Assembly: GCF_002902905.1 (NCBI RefSeq)
Contig: NZ_CP026124.1
Location: 6,014,001-6,078,000, forward strand
Length of the DNA stretch: 64,000 bases
Direction: 5' to 3'
Source: Achromobacter sp. AONIH1
GTDB taxonomy: Bacteria > Pseudomonadota > Gammaproteobacteria > Burkholderiales > Burkholderiaceae_B
Shown here piece after piece: positions 1 through 7,407 of the stretch. Within the stretch, counting starts at the first letter, position 1. Every line of letters starts with the position of its first letter. The notes under the pieces are model-generated. The model worked only from the letters and a program-made list of their open reading frames with translations, made no database searches and was not told the DNA's origin. The translations under genes and the position numbers were made by a program.

Positions 1-51
1 AAGAGCTGGATCCGCCGCGGCCTGCAGCGGCTCAAGAGGTGCATGGAATGA
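1..51 (+). CDS. ECF RNA polymerase sigma factor, C-terminal end only
   Basis: Seventeen codons are open from the window edge and end in TGA at 49-51. The encoded tail (KSWIRRGLQRLKRCME) looks like the end of sigma region 4.2 of an ECF sigma factor, where the last helix carries WIRRGL-x-RL. The stop overlaps the ATG of the next gene (ATGA at 48-51), which implies translational coupling. The partner is an RskA-like anti-sigma factor, so this is probably a SigK-type regulator. Most of the gene lies outside the window, so the family call rests on context plus this tail. Confidence 0.7.
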   Translation, partial: KSWIRRGLQRLKRCME

Positions 52-749
52 ACTACAGCGACCCCGATCTGCAAGACCGCCTGGCCGCGGATTACGTGGC
101 CGGCGTGCTGCGCGCGGGCGCGCGACGCCGGTTCGCAGGCCTGCTGCGCGAGGACGCCGCGCTGCGCCAGCGGGTGCGCGACTGGGAAGAACGGCTGCTG
201 CCGCTGGCCCTGGCCCTGCCGCCGCAAGCCCCGCCCGAGCATGTCTGGACCGCCATCGCGGCCCGCATCCGATCACGGCCGGAATCTGTGCCGCCCGCCC
301 CCGCCGCGCGCCCCCGCCCGCGCGAATGGCGCGGCTGGTCCTGGTGGCGCACGCTGGGCGCCGGCCTGGCCGCGGCCATGGTGGTCCTGGCCTTCCTGGT
401 GTTGACGCCGTCCACCCAGCGTGAAGGGCTGCGCACGCTGGCGGTGCTGTCCGGCGACCAGGCGCAGGCCGCGCTGGTGCTGAACCGCCTGCCCGACAAG
501 TCACTGTCCGTCCAGCCCATGCGCGACCTGACGCTGCTGGCTGGCGGTCGCGCGCTGGAACTCTGGGCGATCACGCCGGGCCTGCCGCCGCGCTCGTTGG
601 GCCTGGTCCTGCCCGGCCAGACCAGCCGGCTCAACCCGCGCCTGCCGCCCTTGCCGGGCGACACCGTGGCCGTCACGCTGGAACCGCCCGGGGGTTCGCC
701 CACCGGCGCCCCCACCGGTCCGGTGGTGCTCAGCGGCCCCGTCATCTGA
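48..749 (+). CDS. RskA-like membrane anti-sigma factor
   Basis: A 233-aa protein expected to hold its cognate ECF sigma factor inactive at the inner membrane. The N-terminal part has the DRLAADYVAGVL pattern typical of RskA-type anti-sigma domains. A single hydrophobic segment (about residues 104-124, GAGLAAAMVVLAFLVL) separates a cytoplasmic domain from a periplasmic C-terminal RskA domain rich in beta-forming residues (LWAITPGLPPRSLGLV). I start at the ATG at 48, which overlaps the sigma-factor stop by 4 bp, rather than the GTG at 39 inside the sigma gene. Release of the sigma factor presumably needs regulated proteolysis, as known for the family. The downstream FAS1 gene is a plausible target. 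Confidence 0.85.
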   Translation: MNYSDPDLQDRLAADYVAGVLRAGARRRFAGLLREDAALRQRVRDWEERLLPLALALPPQAPPEHVWTAIAARIRSRPESVPPAPAARPRPREWRGWSWWRTLGAGLAAAMVVLAFLVLTPSTQREGLRTLAVLSGDQAQAALVLNRLPDKSLSVQPMRDLTLLAGGRALELWAITPGLPPRSLGLVLPGQTSRLNPRLPPLPGDTVAVTLEPPGGSPTGAPTGPVVLSGPVI

Positions 750-751
750 CC

Positions 752-793
752 GCGCTCGCCGGCATCAGGGTTTGTCCCAGGTCCGGCGAGCGC
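752..793. repeat. 11-bp inverted repeat after the anti-sigma gene
   Basis: GCGCTCGCCGG (752-762) is perfectly repeated in inverse orientation at 783-793, with 20 bp between. It starts just after the anti-sigma stop codon and has no T-tract. It could be a weak terminator or an mRNA-stabilising hairpin between rskA and the FAS1 gene. Confidence 0.5.
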
Positions 794-853
794 ATCCAAG
801 CGCTCGACTCCCGCGTATCTCCTTGCGACGGCCAACCAAAAAAGGAGATCGTC

Positions 854-1402
854 ATGAAACGGATCGTTTGCATTGCCCTCGCCTGCTCCGCGCTTGCCCT
901 GTCGTCCGCTCAGGCGGCCGACGTCGTGGTGGGCGGCCAACCCATGCTGCCCGGCAAGACCATCGTGGCCAACGCGCTGAACTCCGCCGACCACACCACC
1001 CTGGTGGCGGCGGTGAAGGCCGCCGGCCTGGTCGACACCTTGCAGAGCAAGGGCCCGTTCACCGTGTTCGCACCCACCAACGCCGCGTTCGGCAAATTGC
1101 CGGCAGGCACTGTGGACACGCTGGTCAAGCCCGAGAACAAGGCCACGCTGACCAAGATCCTCACGTATCACGTGGTGCCGGGCAAGTTGGACTTCGACGC
1201 CCTGGCCGCGCAGATCAAGAAGGCCGGCGGCGCGGCCGAACTCACCACCGCCAGCGGCGGCAAGCTGTGGGTGATGATGAACGGCAAGCACAACATCATG
1301 CTGAAGGACGAAAAGGGCGGCGTCGCCAATATCGGCCCCTATGATGTCTACCAGTCCAACGGCGTGATCCACGTCATCGACACGGTGCTCATGCCGAAGT
1401 GA
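854..1402 (+). CDS. Secreted fasciclin (FAS1) domain protein
   Basis: A 182-aa protein with a clear Sec signal peptide (MKRIVCIALACSALALSSAQA, cleavage near residue 21) followed by one FAS1 domain. The conserved H1 motif is visible as PFTVFAPTNAAFGKLP and the H2 region as NGVIHVIDTVLMP at the C-terminus. FAS1 domains are extracellular or periplasmic adhesion modules. The start is supported by an AAAGGAGAT ribosome site 6-7 nt upstream. It follows an ECF sigma/RskA pair. In mycobacteria the SigK/RskA pair controls FAS1 proteins (MPT70/MPT83), so the same wiring is likely here, although that is inference. Confidence 0.9.
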   Translation: MKRIVCIALACSALALSSAQAADVVVGGQPMLPGKTIVANALNSADHTTLVAAVKAAGLVDTLQSKGPFTVFAPTNAAFGKLPAGTVDTLVKPENKATLTKILTYHVVPGKLDFDALAAQIKKAGGAAELTTASGGKLWVMMNGKHNIMLKDEKGGVANIGPYDVYQSNGVIHVIDTVLMPK

Positions 1403-1409
1403 CCCGGTC

Positions 1410-1466
1410 GGCGCGGCGGCGTGATAGCGGATATCGTAGAGTCCCCTGTCACGCCTATGCCGCGCC
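1410..1466 (+). repeat. Long imperfect hairpin ending at the TPR start codon
   Basis: GGCGCGGC+GGCGTGA (1410-1424) can pair with TCACGCC+TAT+GCCGCGCC (1449-1466), giving 15 bp with one 3-nt bulge. The 3' arm ends directly at the ATG at 1467, and no purine-rich ribosome site is visible. The hairpin may end the FAS1 transcript or restrict translation of the next gene. Confidence 0.5.
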
Positions 1467-2195
1467 ATGTCCCGACTGCCCCGCGCCCTCGCCCGCTTGA
1501 TCCTGTCCGCCCTGCTGGCATGCCTGCCCGCCAGCTTCGCGGCCCGCGCCCAGGGCGCCGACGAATTCGATCAGGCCTATCAGGCCGAGCTGCGCACCGA
1601 AAGCGACGCGCTGCGCGCGCGCGTCGCACGCCTGTCGCCCGCCGTGCAGGCGCAGAACAAACAGGTGGCGCAGGCGATCCTCGCGGGCGACTGGCCCGTC
1701 GCCGAACGACTGGGCGCGGACATGGCCCGATTGGATCCGGCCAATGCCGACATCCGCCACTTCCAGGGCAGGCTGCTGGCGTTGCAGAAGCGCTATGCGC
1801 CGGCCATCGAGAAATTCGACGAGGCCATCGCGCTGGACGCCGGCAACCGCTGGTTCCTGGTCAGCAAGGCCGGCGCGCAGGCGGATGCCGGCGATCTGGC
1901 GGGCGCCCTGCGCAGCGCGCAGACCCTGTGCGAACGCTTTCCCGACTGGAGCATCGGCCACAACCTGCGGGCCGCTCTGCTGGACGGCCTGGACCGCGCG
2001 CCCGAAGCGCTGGCCGCGTATGAGCGCGCCATCGCCGCGAACCCCGCCAGCGCGCAGATACGGGTCAACCAGGGCATGCTGTTGCGCCGGCTGGGCCGCC
2101 TGGCCGACGCACGCGACGCGTTCGACGCCGCGCTGCGGCTGCAACCGGACTATGCGCGGGCGCAAGCCGAGCTGGACAGCCTGCCCGCGCGCTAG
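1467..2195 (+). CDS. Exported tetratricopeptide-repeat protein
   Basis: A 242-aa protein with a signal peptide (about residues 1-29, LARLILSALLACLPASFAARAQG) and helical TPR units in the C-terminal two thirds. Recognisable 34-residue repeats contain W/L-x-x-G-x-x-A-x-F/Y-x-x-A patterns (DFAEAIALDAGN-like, PEALAAYERAIAANP, ADARDAFDAALRLQPDYA). It is probably a periplasmic scaffold. No catalytic motif is seen. The start codon has no good Shine-Dalgarno and abuts a hairpin. It is co-directional with the FAS1 gene but separated by 64 bp, so co-transcription is uncertain. Confidence 0.8.
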   Translation: MSRLPRALARLILSALLACLPASFAARAQGADEFDQAYQAELRTESDALRARVARLSPAVQAQNKQVAQAILAGDWPVAERLGADMARLDPANADIRHFQGRLLALQKRYAPAIEKFDEAIALDAGNRWFLVSKAGAQADAGDLAGALRSAQTLCERFPDWSIGHNLRAALLDGLDRAPEALAAYERAIAANPASAQIRVNQGMLLRRLGRLADARDAFDAALRLQPDYARAQAELDSLPAR

Positions 2196-2249
2196 CGTCG
2201 TCGGGTCGGCGCCAGGCAAACAGCCAACTGCGCCCGGCCGCCGCGCCCC

Positions 2250-3005
2250 TCACAGGCGCAGCATGAAACCCCGGATATCGTCGGCGATGGGCACCATGGC
2301 CAGCAGCATCAGCACGATCGCCAGCGGCAGGGTCGAACCGAAGCCCACATGGAAGAACGCATAGGCGCCGGCCACGCCGCCAACGAAGAACAAGCTCACC
2401 ATGCAGGACAGCACCCGCAGCTTGGCGCGGTCCGCGCGCACGGGAACGCGCTCGTCGCTCTGGCCGGCCGCATTCCAGTAGAACAGCTTGCCCAGTTCGA
2501 TGCCGATGTCCGTCACCATGCCGGTCACGTGCGTGGTGCGGATCTCGGACTTCGACACCTTGGTGATCATCGCGTTCTGCAGGCCCATGATGTAGCAGAG
2601 CAGCATCACGGTCGCCGGCAGGTAGAACCAGCGCAGCTGCTCGATATTCGCGCCCAGCAGGCCGAAGGCCAGCAACAGCACCGCCTCCAGCAGCAGCGGC
2701 AGGGCGTACTCGCTGGCCAGCCGCGAGCGGCGGCCGAAATTGATCATGAATGCGGAAGACGCCGCGCCGGCCAGGAACGACAGCAGCGCCGCCAGGCCCT
2801 GCAACACCACCAGCAAACCGCCCACCGCCAGGTGGTCGGCCATCATCGAGACGATGCCGGACATGTGCGAGGTGTACTGCTGCACGGCCAGGAAGCCGCC
2901 CGCGTTGACCGCGCCGGCGACGAAGGTCAGCACATAGGCCAGGTGGCGGTTGGCCTCCGGGCTGCGCTGCGCGGCGGTCAGCTTGCGTAGATAGGGAATG
3001 GGCAC
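2250..3005 (-). CDS. YoaK/DUF1275 family membrane protein
   Basis: A 251-aa inner-membrane protein with about six hydrophobic helices, matching the DUF1275 (YoaK) family in length and overall pattern. The N-terminal AYVLTFVAGAVNAGGFLAV and the segment MSGIVSMMADHLAVGG are typical (family N-A-G-G-F and H-x-S-G-x motifs). The family's function is not established. It points away from the GNAT gene and converges with the TPR gene. Confidence 0.85.
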   Translation of the reverse strand: MPIPYLRKLTAAQRSPEANRHLAYVLTFVAGAVNAGGFLAVQQYTSHMSGIVSMMADHLAVGGLLVVLQGLAALLSFLAGAASSAFMINFGRRSRLASEYALPLLLEAVLLLAFGLLGANIEQLRWFYLPATVMLLCYIMGLQNAMITKVSKSEIRTTHVTGMVTDIGIELGKLFYWNAAGQSDERVPVRADRAKLRVLSCMVSLFFVGGVAGAYAFFHVGFGSTLPLAIVLMLLAMVPIADDIRGFMLRL

Positions 3006-3148
3006 GGGCGCGCCTCGGGGTGACGGACAGTCGGGAAGAACATGGCTACCATTCTAGGCTCACGGGCGCCGCCATGGCGCGCCCTGCCCGGAATCCCGGC
3101 GGCCCGTCCCGAACGCGCCGCAACGCCAGACCCAGCATCCGTCCCGAC

Positions 3149-3640
3149 ATGCCCATACATCCCGCCACGCTTTCCGACCTGCCGCAACTGGCCGCGCTGG
3201 CCCTGGCCTCCAAGGCCGTGTGGGGCTACCCGCCCGAGCTGCTGGCGCAATGGCGCGACGACCTGACGCTTACGCCCGCGGACCTGGGCCGCTGGCGCGT
3301 GCGCCTCATGCGTGACGAGCAGGGCATCGCAGGCTTCTATGCGCTGGCGCCGGATGCGGCGGACTGGCGGCTGGAGCATCTGTGGATCGCGCCGCGCGCC
3401 TTGCGACAGGGGCTGGGCCGGCGCCTGCTGGCGCATGCCGCCCGCGTGGCGCGGCTTGCGGGCGCGCGGGAGATCGCGATCGAGGCCGATCCGCAGGCCG
3501 AGCCTTTCTATCTGGCGCAAGGCGCGGTGCGCGTCGGCGCGCGCGCCGCGCCCATTCCCGGCGAACCCGGACGCGCGCTGCCGCTGCTGCACCTGCCGCT
3601 GAACGGCGGCGCGCGCGCGTCCTTCGGCCAAGCGCGCTAG
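3149..3640 (+). CDS. GNAT family N-acetyltransferase
   Basis: A 163-aa single-domain acetyltransferase. The acetyl-CoA binding motif is seen as LRQGLGRRLLAHAARVAR (the R/Q-x-x-G-x-G/A loop), followed by EIAIEADPQAEPFYLAQGAVRVG, the usual motif-B strand and the FY-x-x-x-G turn. The frame is open upstream to 3020, but homology begins at MPIHPATLSDLPQLAAL, so I use the ATG at 3149. The stop overlaps the stop of the convergent aldo/keto reductase by 4 bp. The substrate is unknown. Confidence 0.85.
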   Translation: MPIHPATLSDLPQLAALALASKAVWGYPPELLAQWRDDLTLTPADLGRWRVRLMRDEQGIAGFYALAPDAADWRLEHLWIAPRALRQGLGRRLLAHAARVARLAGAREIAIEADPQAEPFYLAQGAVRVGARAAPIPGEPGRALPLLHLPLNGGARASFGQAR

Positions 3641-4683
3641 GCCAGGCCGGCCTCGCGCAACTGCTGGCGCCGGTACTCGCCCTGGCGCACGTGCATCCAG
3701 CCCGGATACTCCGGCGGCAGGGCGCTGACCTTGTCCAGCTCGGCCAGCTCGTCCGCCGTCAGCGCCAGCCCGACGGCGGCCAGGTTGTCGTCCAGCTGGT
3801 CGACCCGCTTGGCGCCGATGATGACCGAGCTGACCACCGGCTGCGCCAGCAGCCAGGCCAGCGCCATCTGGGCCGGCGACACGCCGCGCGCCTCGGCCAG
3901 GCGGCGCAGCACGTCGACGCAGTCGTAGGCGCGGTCACGGTCGACTGGCGGGAAGTCGAATTCCAGGCGCCGGCTGCCGGCGTCACCGCCGCCATCGCGC
4001 CCGTACTTGCCGCTGAGCAGGCCGCCGGCCAGCGGGCTCCAGACCATCAGCCCGACGTTCTCGCTCTGGAGCATGGGCACCAGTTCCCGTTCCAGGTCAC
4101 GGCCCGCGACGGTGTAGTAGGCCTGCAGCGACTCGAAGCGCGCCAGGCCGCGGCGCTCGGCAATGCCCAGCGCCTTCATGATCTGCCAGGCCGACCAGTT
4201 CGACACGCCGACGTAGCGCACATGGCCCTGGCGCACCAGGTCGTCCAGCGCGCGCACGGTTTCCTCGATCGGCGTGGCCGGATCGAAGCCATGGATCTGG
4301 TACAGATCGATATGGTCGGTGCCCAGCCGCGCCAAGCTGCGCTTGACGCCTTCCATGATGTGATAGCGCGAGTTGCCGCGCGCATTGGGGCCGGCGCCGG
4401 TCTGGCCGAACACCTTGGTGGCGATCACCACCTCGTCGCGCGCCACCTTCAGGTCGCGCAGGGCCTGGCCGGTGATGGTTTCCGAACGGCCTTCCGAATA
4501 CACGTCCGCCGTGTCGATGAAGTTGACGCCGGCCTCCAGGGCGCGCCCCACCAGGCGGTTGGCCTCTTCCTGCGGCAACTGGCCGATCTTGCTCCACAGT
4601 TCGCCCTGACCGCCGAAGGTCATGGTGCCCAGGCACAGTTCCGAAACGAACAGGCCGGTGTTGCCGAATTTCTTGTAGCGCAT
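3637..4683 (-). CDS. Aldo/keto reductase
   Basis: A 348-aa NADP(H)-dependent oxidoreductase with the AKR barrel. The catalytic tetrad is visible: Asp57 and Tyr62 (FIDTADVY), Lys90 (VVIATK) and His131 (YQIHGFDP). The C-terminal AQPVVSSVIIGAKRVDQLDDN is the family cofactor region. The frame extends upstream to 5106, but the start at MRYKKFGNTG (ATG at 4683) matches the family N-terminus. It is transcribed divergently from an AraC regulator gene, which is the likely controller. The leader between gene and regulator carries a 13-bp inverted repeat and repeated GATCCTGCC elements. Confidence 0.92.
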   Translation of the reverse strand: MRYKKFGNTGLFVSELCLGTMTFGGQGELWSKIGQLPQEEANRLVGRALEAGVNFIDTADVYSEGRSETITGQALRDLKVARDEVVIATKVFGQTGAGPNARGNSRYHIMEGVKRSLARLGTDHIDLYQIHGFDPATPIEETVRALDDLVRQGHVRYVGVSNWSAWQIMKALGIAERRGLARFESLQAYYTVAGRDLERELVPMLQSENVGLMVWSPLAGGLLSGKYGRDGGGDAGSRRLEFDFPPVDRDRAYDCVDVLRRLAEARGVSPAQMALAWLLAQPVVSSVIIGAKRVDQLDDNLAAVGLALTADELAELDKVSALPPEYPGWMHVRQGEYRRQQLREAGLA

Positions 4684-4706
4684 GCGAATACTCCAGGTAG
4701 GGTCCG

Positions 4707-4743
4707 GCGGATGCGCCGCCCCGAAATGGCGCGGCGCATCCGC
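4707..4743 (-). repeat. 13-bp inverted repeat in the reductase leader
   Basis: GCGGATGCGCCGC (4707-4719) and its exact reverse complement (4731-4743) are separated by 11 bp. They lie 24 bp upstream of the reductase ATG, so they would form a strong hairpin in its 5' leader. No T-tract follows. Confidence 0.6.
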
Positions 4744-4786
4744 GAAAACCGGATCAGTATGCGGCGGCGGTCGGACCGGCGCGATG

Positions 4787-4819
4787 CCGGATCCTGCCCT
4801 TTTTTTGCCCGATCCTGCC
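4787..4819. promoter_or_regulatory. Tandem candidate AraC-regulator sites (21-bp spacing)
   Basis: CCGGATCCTGCC (4787-4798) and CCCGATCCTGCC (4808-4819) are direct repeats exactly 21 bp apart, two helical turns. This spacing is what AraC-type regulators use for adjacent half-sites. A T7 tract lies between them. Confidence 0.55.
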
Positions 4820-4933
4820 TCGTCCCGGCGGCTCGTCCGCCTTGCGCCCATTCCTCCGCGCCTTCTGCCTATTTCTCCGGATTCAATCTCCCTGATTGGA
4901 AAGAGGCCCCCGGCCAGGAATACACTGACCGCA

Positions 4934-4945
4934 CCCGATCCTGCC
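4934..4945. promoter_or_regulatory. Third candidate AraC-regulator site
   Basis: CCCGATCCTGCC is an exact copy of the 4808-4819 element, 126 bp away and 56 bp upstream of the AraC-family start codon. It is well placed for autoregulation or for DNA looping to the tandem pair. Confidence 0.5.
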
Positions 4946-5000
4946 GCCAGCGTTCCTGTCGCTGGCGCGCGCCCGCCGCGATCCGCCTTTCTCCGCCGAC

Positions 5001-5936
5001 ATGATCCCTGCCCAATCCTCCACCCTCGCCACCGCCTCCGCCCGCGCCGAAGTGCTGCGCCTGCTGGACCGCATGACGGGCACGCTGGAAGGCTCGATGG
5101 AAACATCCATCGACGGCCTGCACCTGCACCGCCTGTCCCAGCCGGTCGGCCCCAAGCCCGCTTTCCAGGCCGCCGCGCTGTCGGTCATCGCCCAGGGCAC
5201 CAAGCTGCTGCTGGTCGGCGACGAAGCCTACGAGTACGACCCCTTCCACTACCTGATCTCGTCGGTGGACCTGCCGGTGGTCGCCAAGGTGTCGGTGGCC
5301 AGCCCGAGCCGGCCCTACCTGGGGCTGCGGCTGGACCTGCATCCCGAGGCCATCACCGCGCTCATCAGCGACGAGAACCTGCCGCCCGCGCCGCCGTCCG
5401 ACACCTCGCGCGCGCTGAGCGTGAATCCGCTGGACGACACGCTGCTGGACGCGCTGCTGCGGCTGCTGCGCCTGCTGGACACCCCGCGCGACATTCCCTT
5501 CCTGGCGCCGATGATCAAGCGCGAACTGCTCTACCGCCTGATGATGGACGGCCAGGGCGCGGCGCTGCGCCAGACGGTGCTGCAGGACAGCCAGCTCAAT
5601 CGCGTGGCCAAGGCCATCCGCATCCTGCGCGACAACTACGCCCAGCCCCTGCGCGTGGAGGACATCGCCCGCGATGTGCACATGAGCGTGTCCTCGCTGC
5701 ACCATCATTTCAAGCAGGCCACGGCCATGAGCCCGCTGCAATACCAGAAACACCTGCGCCTGCAGGAGGCGCGACGCATCATGCTGGCCGACGACGCCGG
5801 CGTGGCGCTGGCCGCGCACGCGGTCGGCTATGAAAGCTCATCGCAGTTCAGCCGCGAATACAGCCGCCTGTTCGGCGCGCCGCCGCTGCGCGACAAGCAG
5901 CGCTGGCGGGACGAGGCGACGCAGGCGCCGGCCTGA
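5001..5936 (+). CDS. AraC family transcriptional regulator
   Basis: A 311-aa regulator with an N-terminal AraC_N-type ligand domain (residues about 25-185, with HRLSQPVGPKPAFQAAALSVIAQGTK) and a C-terminal double helix-turn-helix. The first helix pair is in VEDIARDVHMSVSSLHHHFKQATAMSPLQYQKHLRL. The second is in VALAAHAVGYESSSQFSREYSRLFGAPP. It is divergent from the aldo/keto reductase gene. Three repeated elements between the two genes are likely operators. The effector is unknown. Confidence 0.92.
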   Translation: MIPAQSSTLATASARAEVLRLLDRMTGTLEGSMETSIDGLHLHRLSQPVGPKPAFQAAALSVIAQGTKLLLVGDEAYEYDPFHYLISSVDLPVVAKVSVASPSRPYLGLRLDLHPEAITALISDENLPPAPPSDTSRALSVNPLDDTLLDALLRLLRLLDTPRDIPFLAPMIKRELLYRLMMDGQGAALRQTVLQDSQLNRVAKAIRILRDNYAQPLRVEDIARDVHMSVSSLHHHFKQATAMSPLQYQKHLRLQEARRIMLADDAGVALAAHAVGYESSSQFSREYSRLFGAPPLRDKQRWRDEATQAPA

Positions 5937-6013
5937 GCGATCGCCTCGTGCGCCCCGAGGCGCCATCACGGCGCCTCGGATCCGGATCTAGGGGATAGCC
6001 CCAATTCTTGATT

Positions 6014-6061
6014 TGACAACGTTACCATTAGACTGCCGCCCATCGGATGACAACGTTACCA
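6014..6061. promoter_or_regulatory. Two LacI-type operators upstream of the amino-acid operon
   Basis: The 14-mer TGACAACGTTACCA occurs twice, at 6014-6027 and 6048-6061, 34 bp apart. Each has the central AACGTT core and outer TG...CA symmetry of LacI/GalR-family operators. A TTGACA (6013-6018) overlaps the first copy, so binding could block a promoter. The LacI-family gene that ends this operon (11781-12869) is the natural candidate to bind here. Confidence 0.75.
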
Positions 6062-6102
6062 AATCAGAGTTTCCCTCTGGCAACCCTCCTTTCGGCGGCC
6101 GC

Positions 6103-7404
6103 ATGAACCCCTTCCTGGAATCCCTGCTCGACACCCCCCTGGACGACAGTTACCGAGGCGTGCCGCCCGGCACGCCCCCGGTCGCGCTGCGCGACGTGGC
6201 CAGTCGCGGCTGGCGGCCGCGCGATGGCGACATGGCCCTGCCGGTGCTGACGCTGGACGAAGCCGCCTTCGCCCACAACACCGACAAGATCTTCCGCTAC
6301 GTCCATGGCCACGGCGCCGCGCTGGCGCCGCATGCCAAGACGCCCATGTCGCCGCAGATCGTGCAGCGCCTGCTCGACGCCGGCGCCTGGGGCGCGACGG
6401 TCGCCAACCTGCAACAGGCCGCCGTGCTGCTGCGCGCCGGCGTGCGCAGGCTGATGCTCGGCAACGAGATCGGCGGCCTGGCCAGCGGCGCTCGCCTCGG
6501 CCGGCTGCTGGCGGCCTATCCCGACGCCCGCCTGCTGGCCTTCGCGGACTCCGCCGACACGGTGCGCGCGCTGGCGGCCGCGGCAGGGGAAGCCGGACGG
6601 CCGGTAGACGTGCTGGTCGAAGTCGGCGGCGGCCGCGCCGGCGCGCGCGACGCGGCCGGCGTGCGCGCCATCCTGGATGCCGTGCAGGCCCAGGGCGGCA
6701 AGCTGTCGCTGGCCGGCGTGGCCACCTATGAAGGCGCGGTCGCCTCGTCCGACCCCGAGGCCACGCGCCGCAATATCGCGGCCCTGATGGCGCGCGCGAT
6801 CGACGCGCTGCATCAGGTCCGCGCGCTGGCGCCGGCCGCGCCGCTGGTCTTCACCGCCGGCGGCTCGGCCTTCTTCGACCAGGTCACGCAGGCGCTGGCA
6901 CCCGCATTGCGCCAGGATGGCAACACGCTGCTGGTGCTGCGCAGCGGCGCCATCTTCTTCCATGACCACGGCGTGTACCGCCGCGCGCTCGACGCCATGG
7001 ATCAGCGCGCCGGCTTCGAGTTCGGCGGCGAACGCCATAGCGCGGCGGACTTCCAGCCGGCGCTGCGGCTCTGGGGCGAGGTGCTGTCGCGTCCCGAACC
7101 GGACCTGGCCATCTGCGGCTTCGGCATGCGCGACGTGTCCTACGACCAGGATCTGCCCACGCCGCTGGCCGCGTACCGCGACGGCCGGCCGGTGGCGGGC
7201 TGGAACGCGGATGCCGCCCGCGTCGCCAAGCTGAACGACCAGCACGCTTTCCTGGCCCTGCCGGCCGATAGCACGCTGACGCCCGGCGACGTGATCGAGT
7301 TCGGCATCTCGCATCCGTGCACCTGTCTGGACCGCTGGCGCGTGTTCTTCGGGCTGGACGCCGACGGCCGCGTGAGCGGCGCCTACCGCACCTATTTCGG
7401 TTAA
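6103..7404 (+). CDS. D-serine dehydratase/D-threonine aldolase-like PLP enzyme
   Basis: A 433-aa fold-type III (alanine-racemase-like) PLP enzyme. The PLP lysine is expected at Lys79 in APHAKTPMSP. The C-terminal metal-binding pair of eukaryotic-type D-serine dehydratases appears as His404/Cys406 in SHPCTCLDRW. Family members deaminate D-serine or D-threonine, or cleave 3-hydroxy-D-amino acids. The ATG at 6103 is preferred over an in-frame ATG at 6013 that would overlap the operators. It is the first gene of an eight-gene run with an ABC importer, RidA and an M14 deacylase, which favours a deaminating, enamine-forming reaction. The exact substrate cannot be read from sequence. Confidence 0.85.
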   Translation: MNPFLESLLDTPLDDSYRGVPPGTPPVALRDVASRGWRPRDGDMALPVLTLDEAAFAHNTDKIFRYVHGHGAALAPHAKTPMSPQIVQRLLDAGAWGATVANLQQAAVLLRAGVRRLMLGNEIGGLASGARLGRLLAAYPDARLLAFADSADTVRALAAAAGEAGRPVDVLVEVGGGRAGARDAAGVRAILDAVQAQGGKLSLAGVATYEGAVASSDPEATRRNIAALMARAIDALHQVRALAPAAPLVFTAGGSAFFDQVTQALAPALRQDGNTLLVLRSGAIFFHDHGVYRRALDAMDQRAGFEFGGERHSAADFQPALRLWGEVLSRPEPDLAICGFGMRDVSYDQDLPTPLAAYRDGRPVAGWNADAARVAKLNDQHAFLALPADSTLTPGDVIEFGISHPCTCLDRWRVFFGLDADGRVSGAYRTYFG

Positions 7405-7407
7405 GCC

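Larger units (their letters stand above)
4684..5000. other. Divergent intergenic region between aldo/keto reductase and AraC genes
   Basis: This 317-bp stretch has no convincing gene. It holds a 13-bp inverted repeat next to the reductase start and three near-identical CC(C/G)GATCCTGCC elements, which are annotated separately. It should contain the promoters of both genes, but I could not fix a clear -35/-10 pair. Confidence 0.7.

Noticed and set aside
3382..5004. Plus-strand frame opposite the aldo/keto reductase
   Set aside because: Shadow frame; the reductase has its full catalytic tetrad on the other strand.
6013..6102. Upstream ATG for the PLP enzyme
   Set aside because: Would place coding sequence through both LacI-type operators and adds residues without family similarity.
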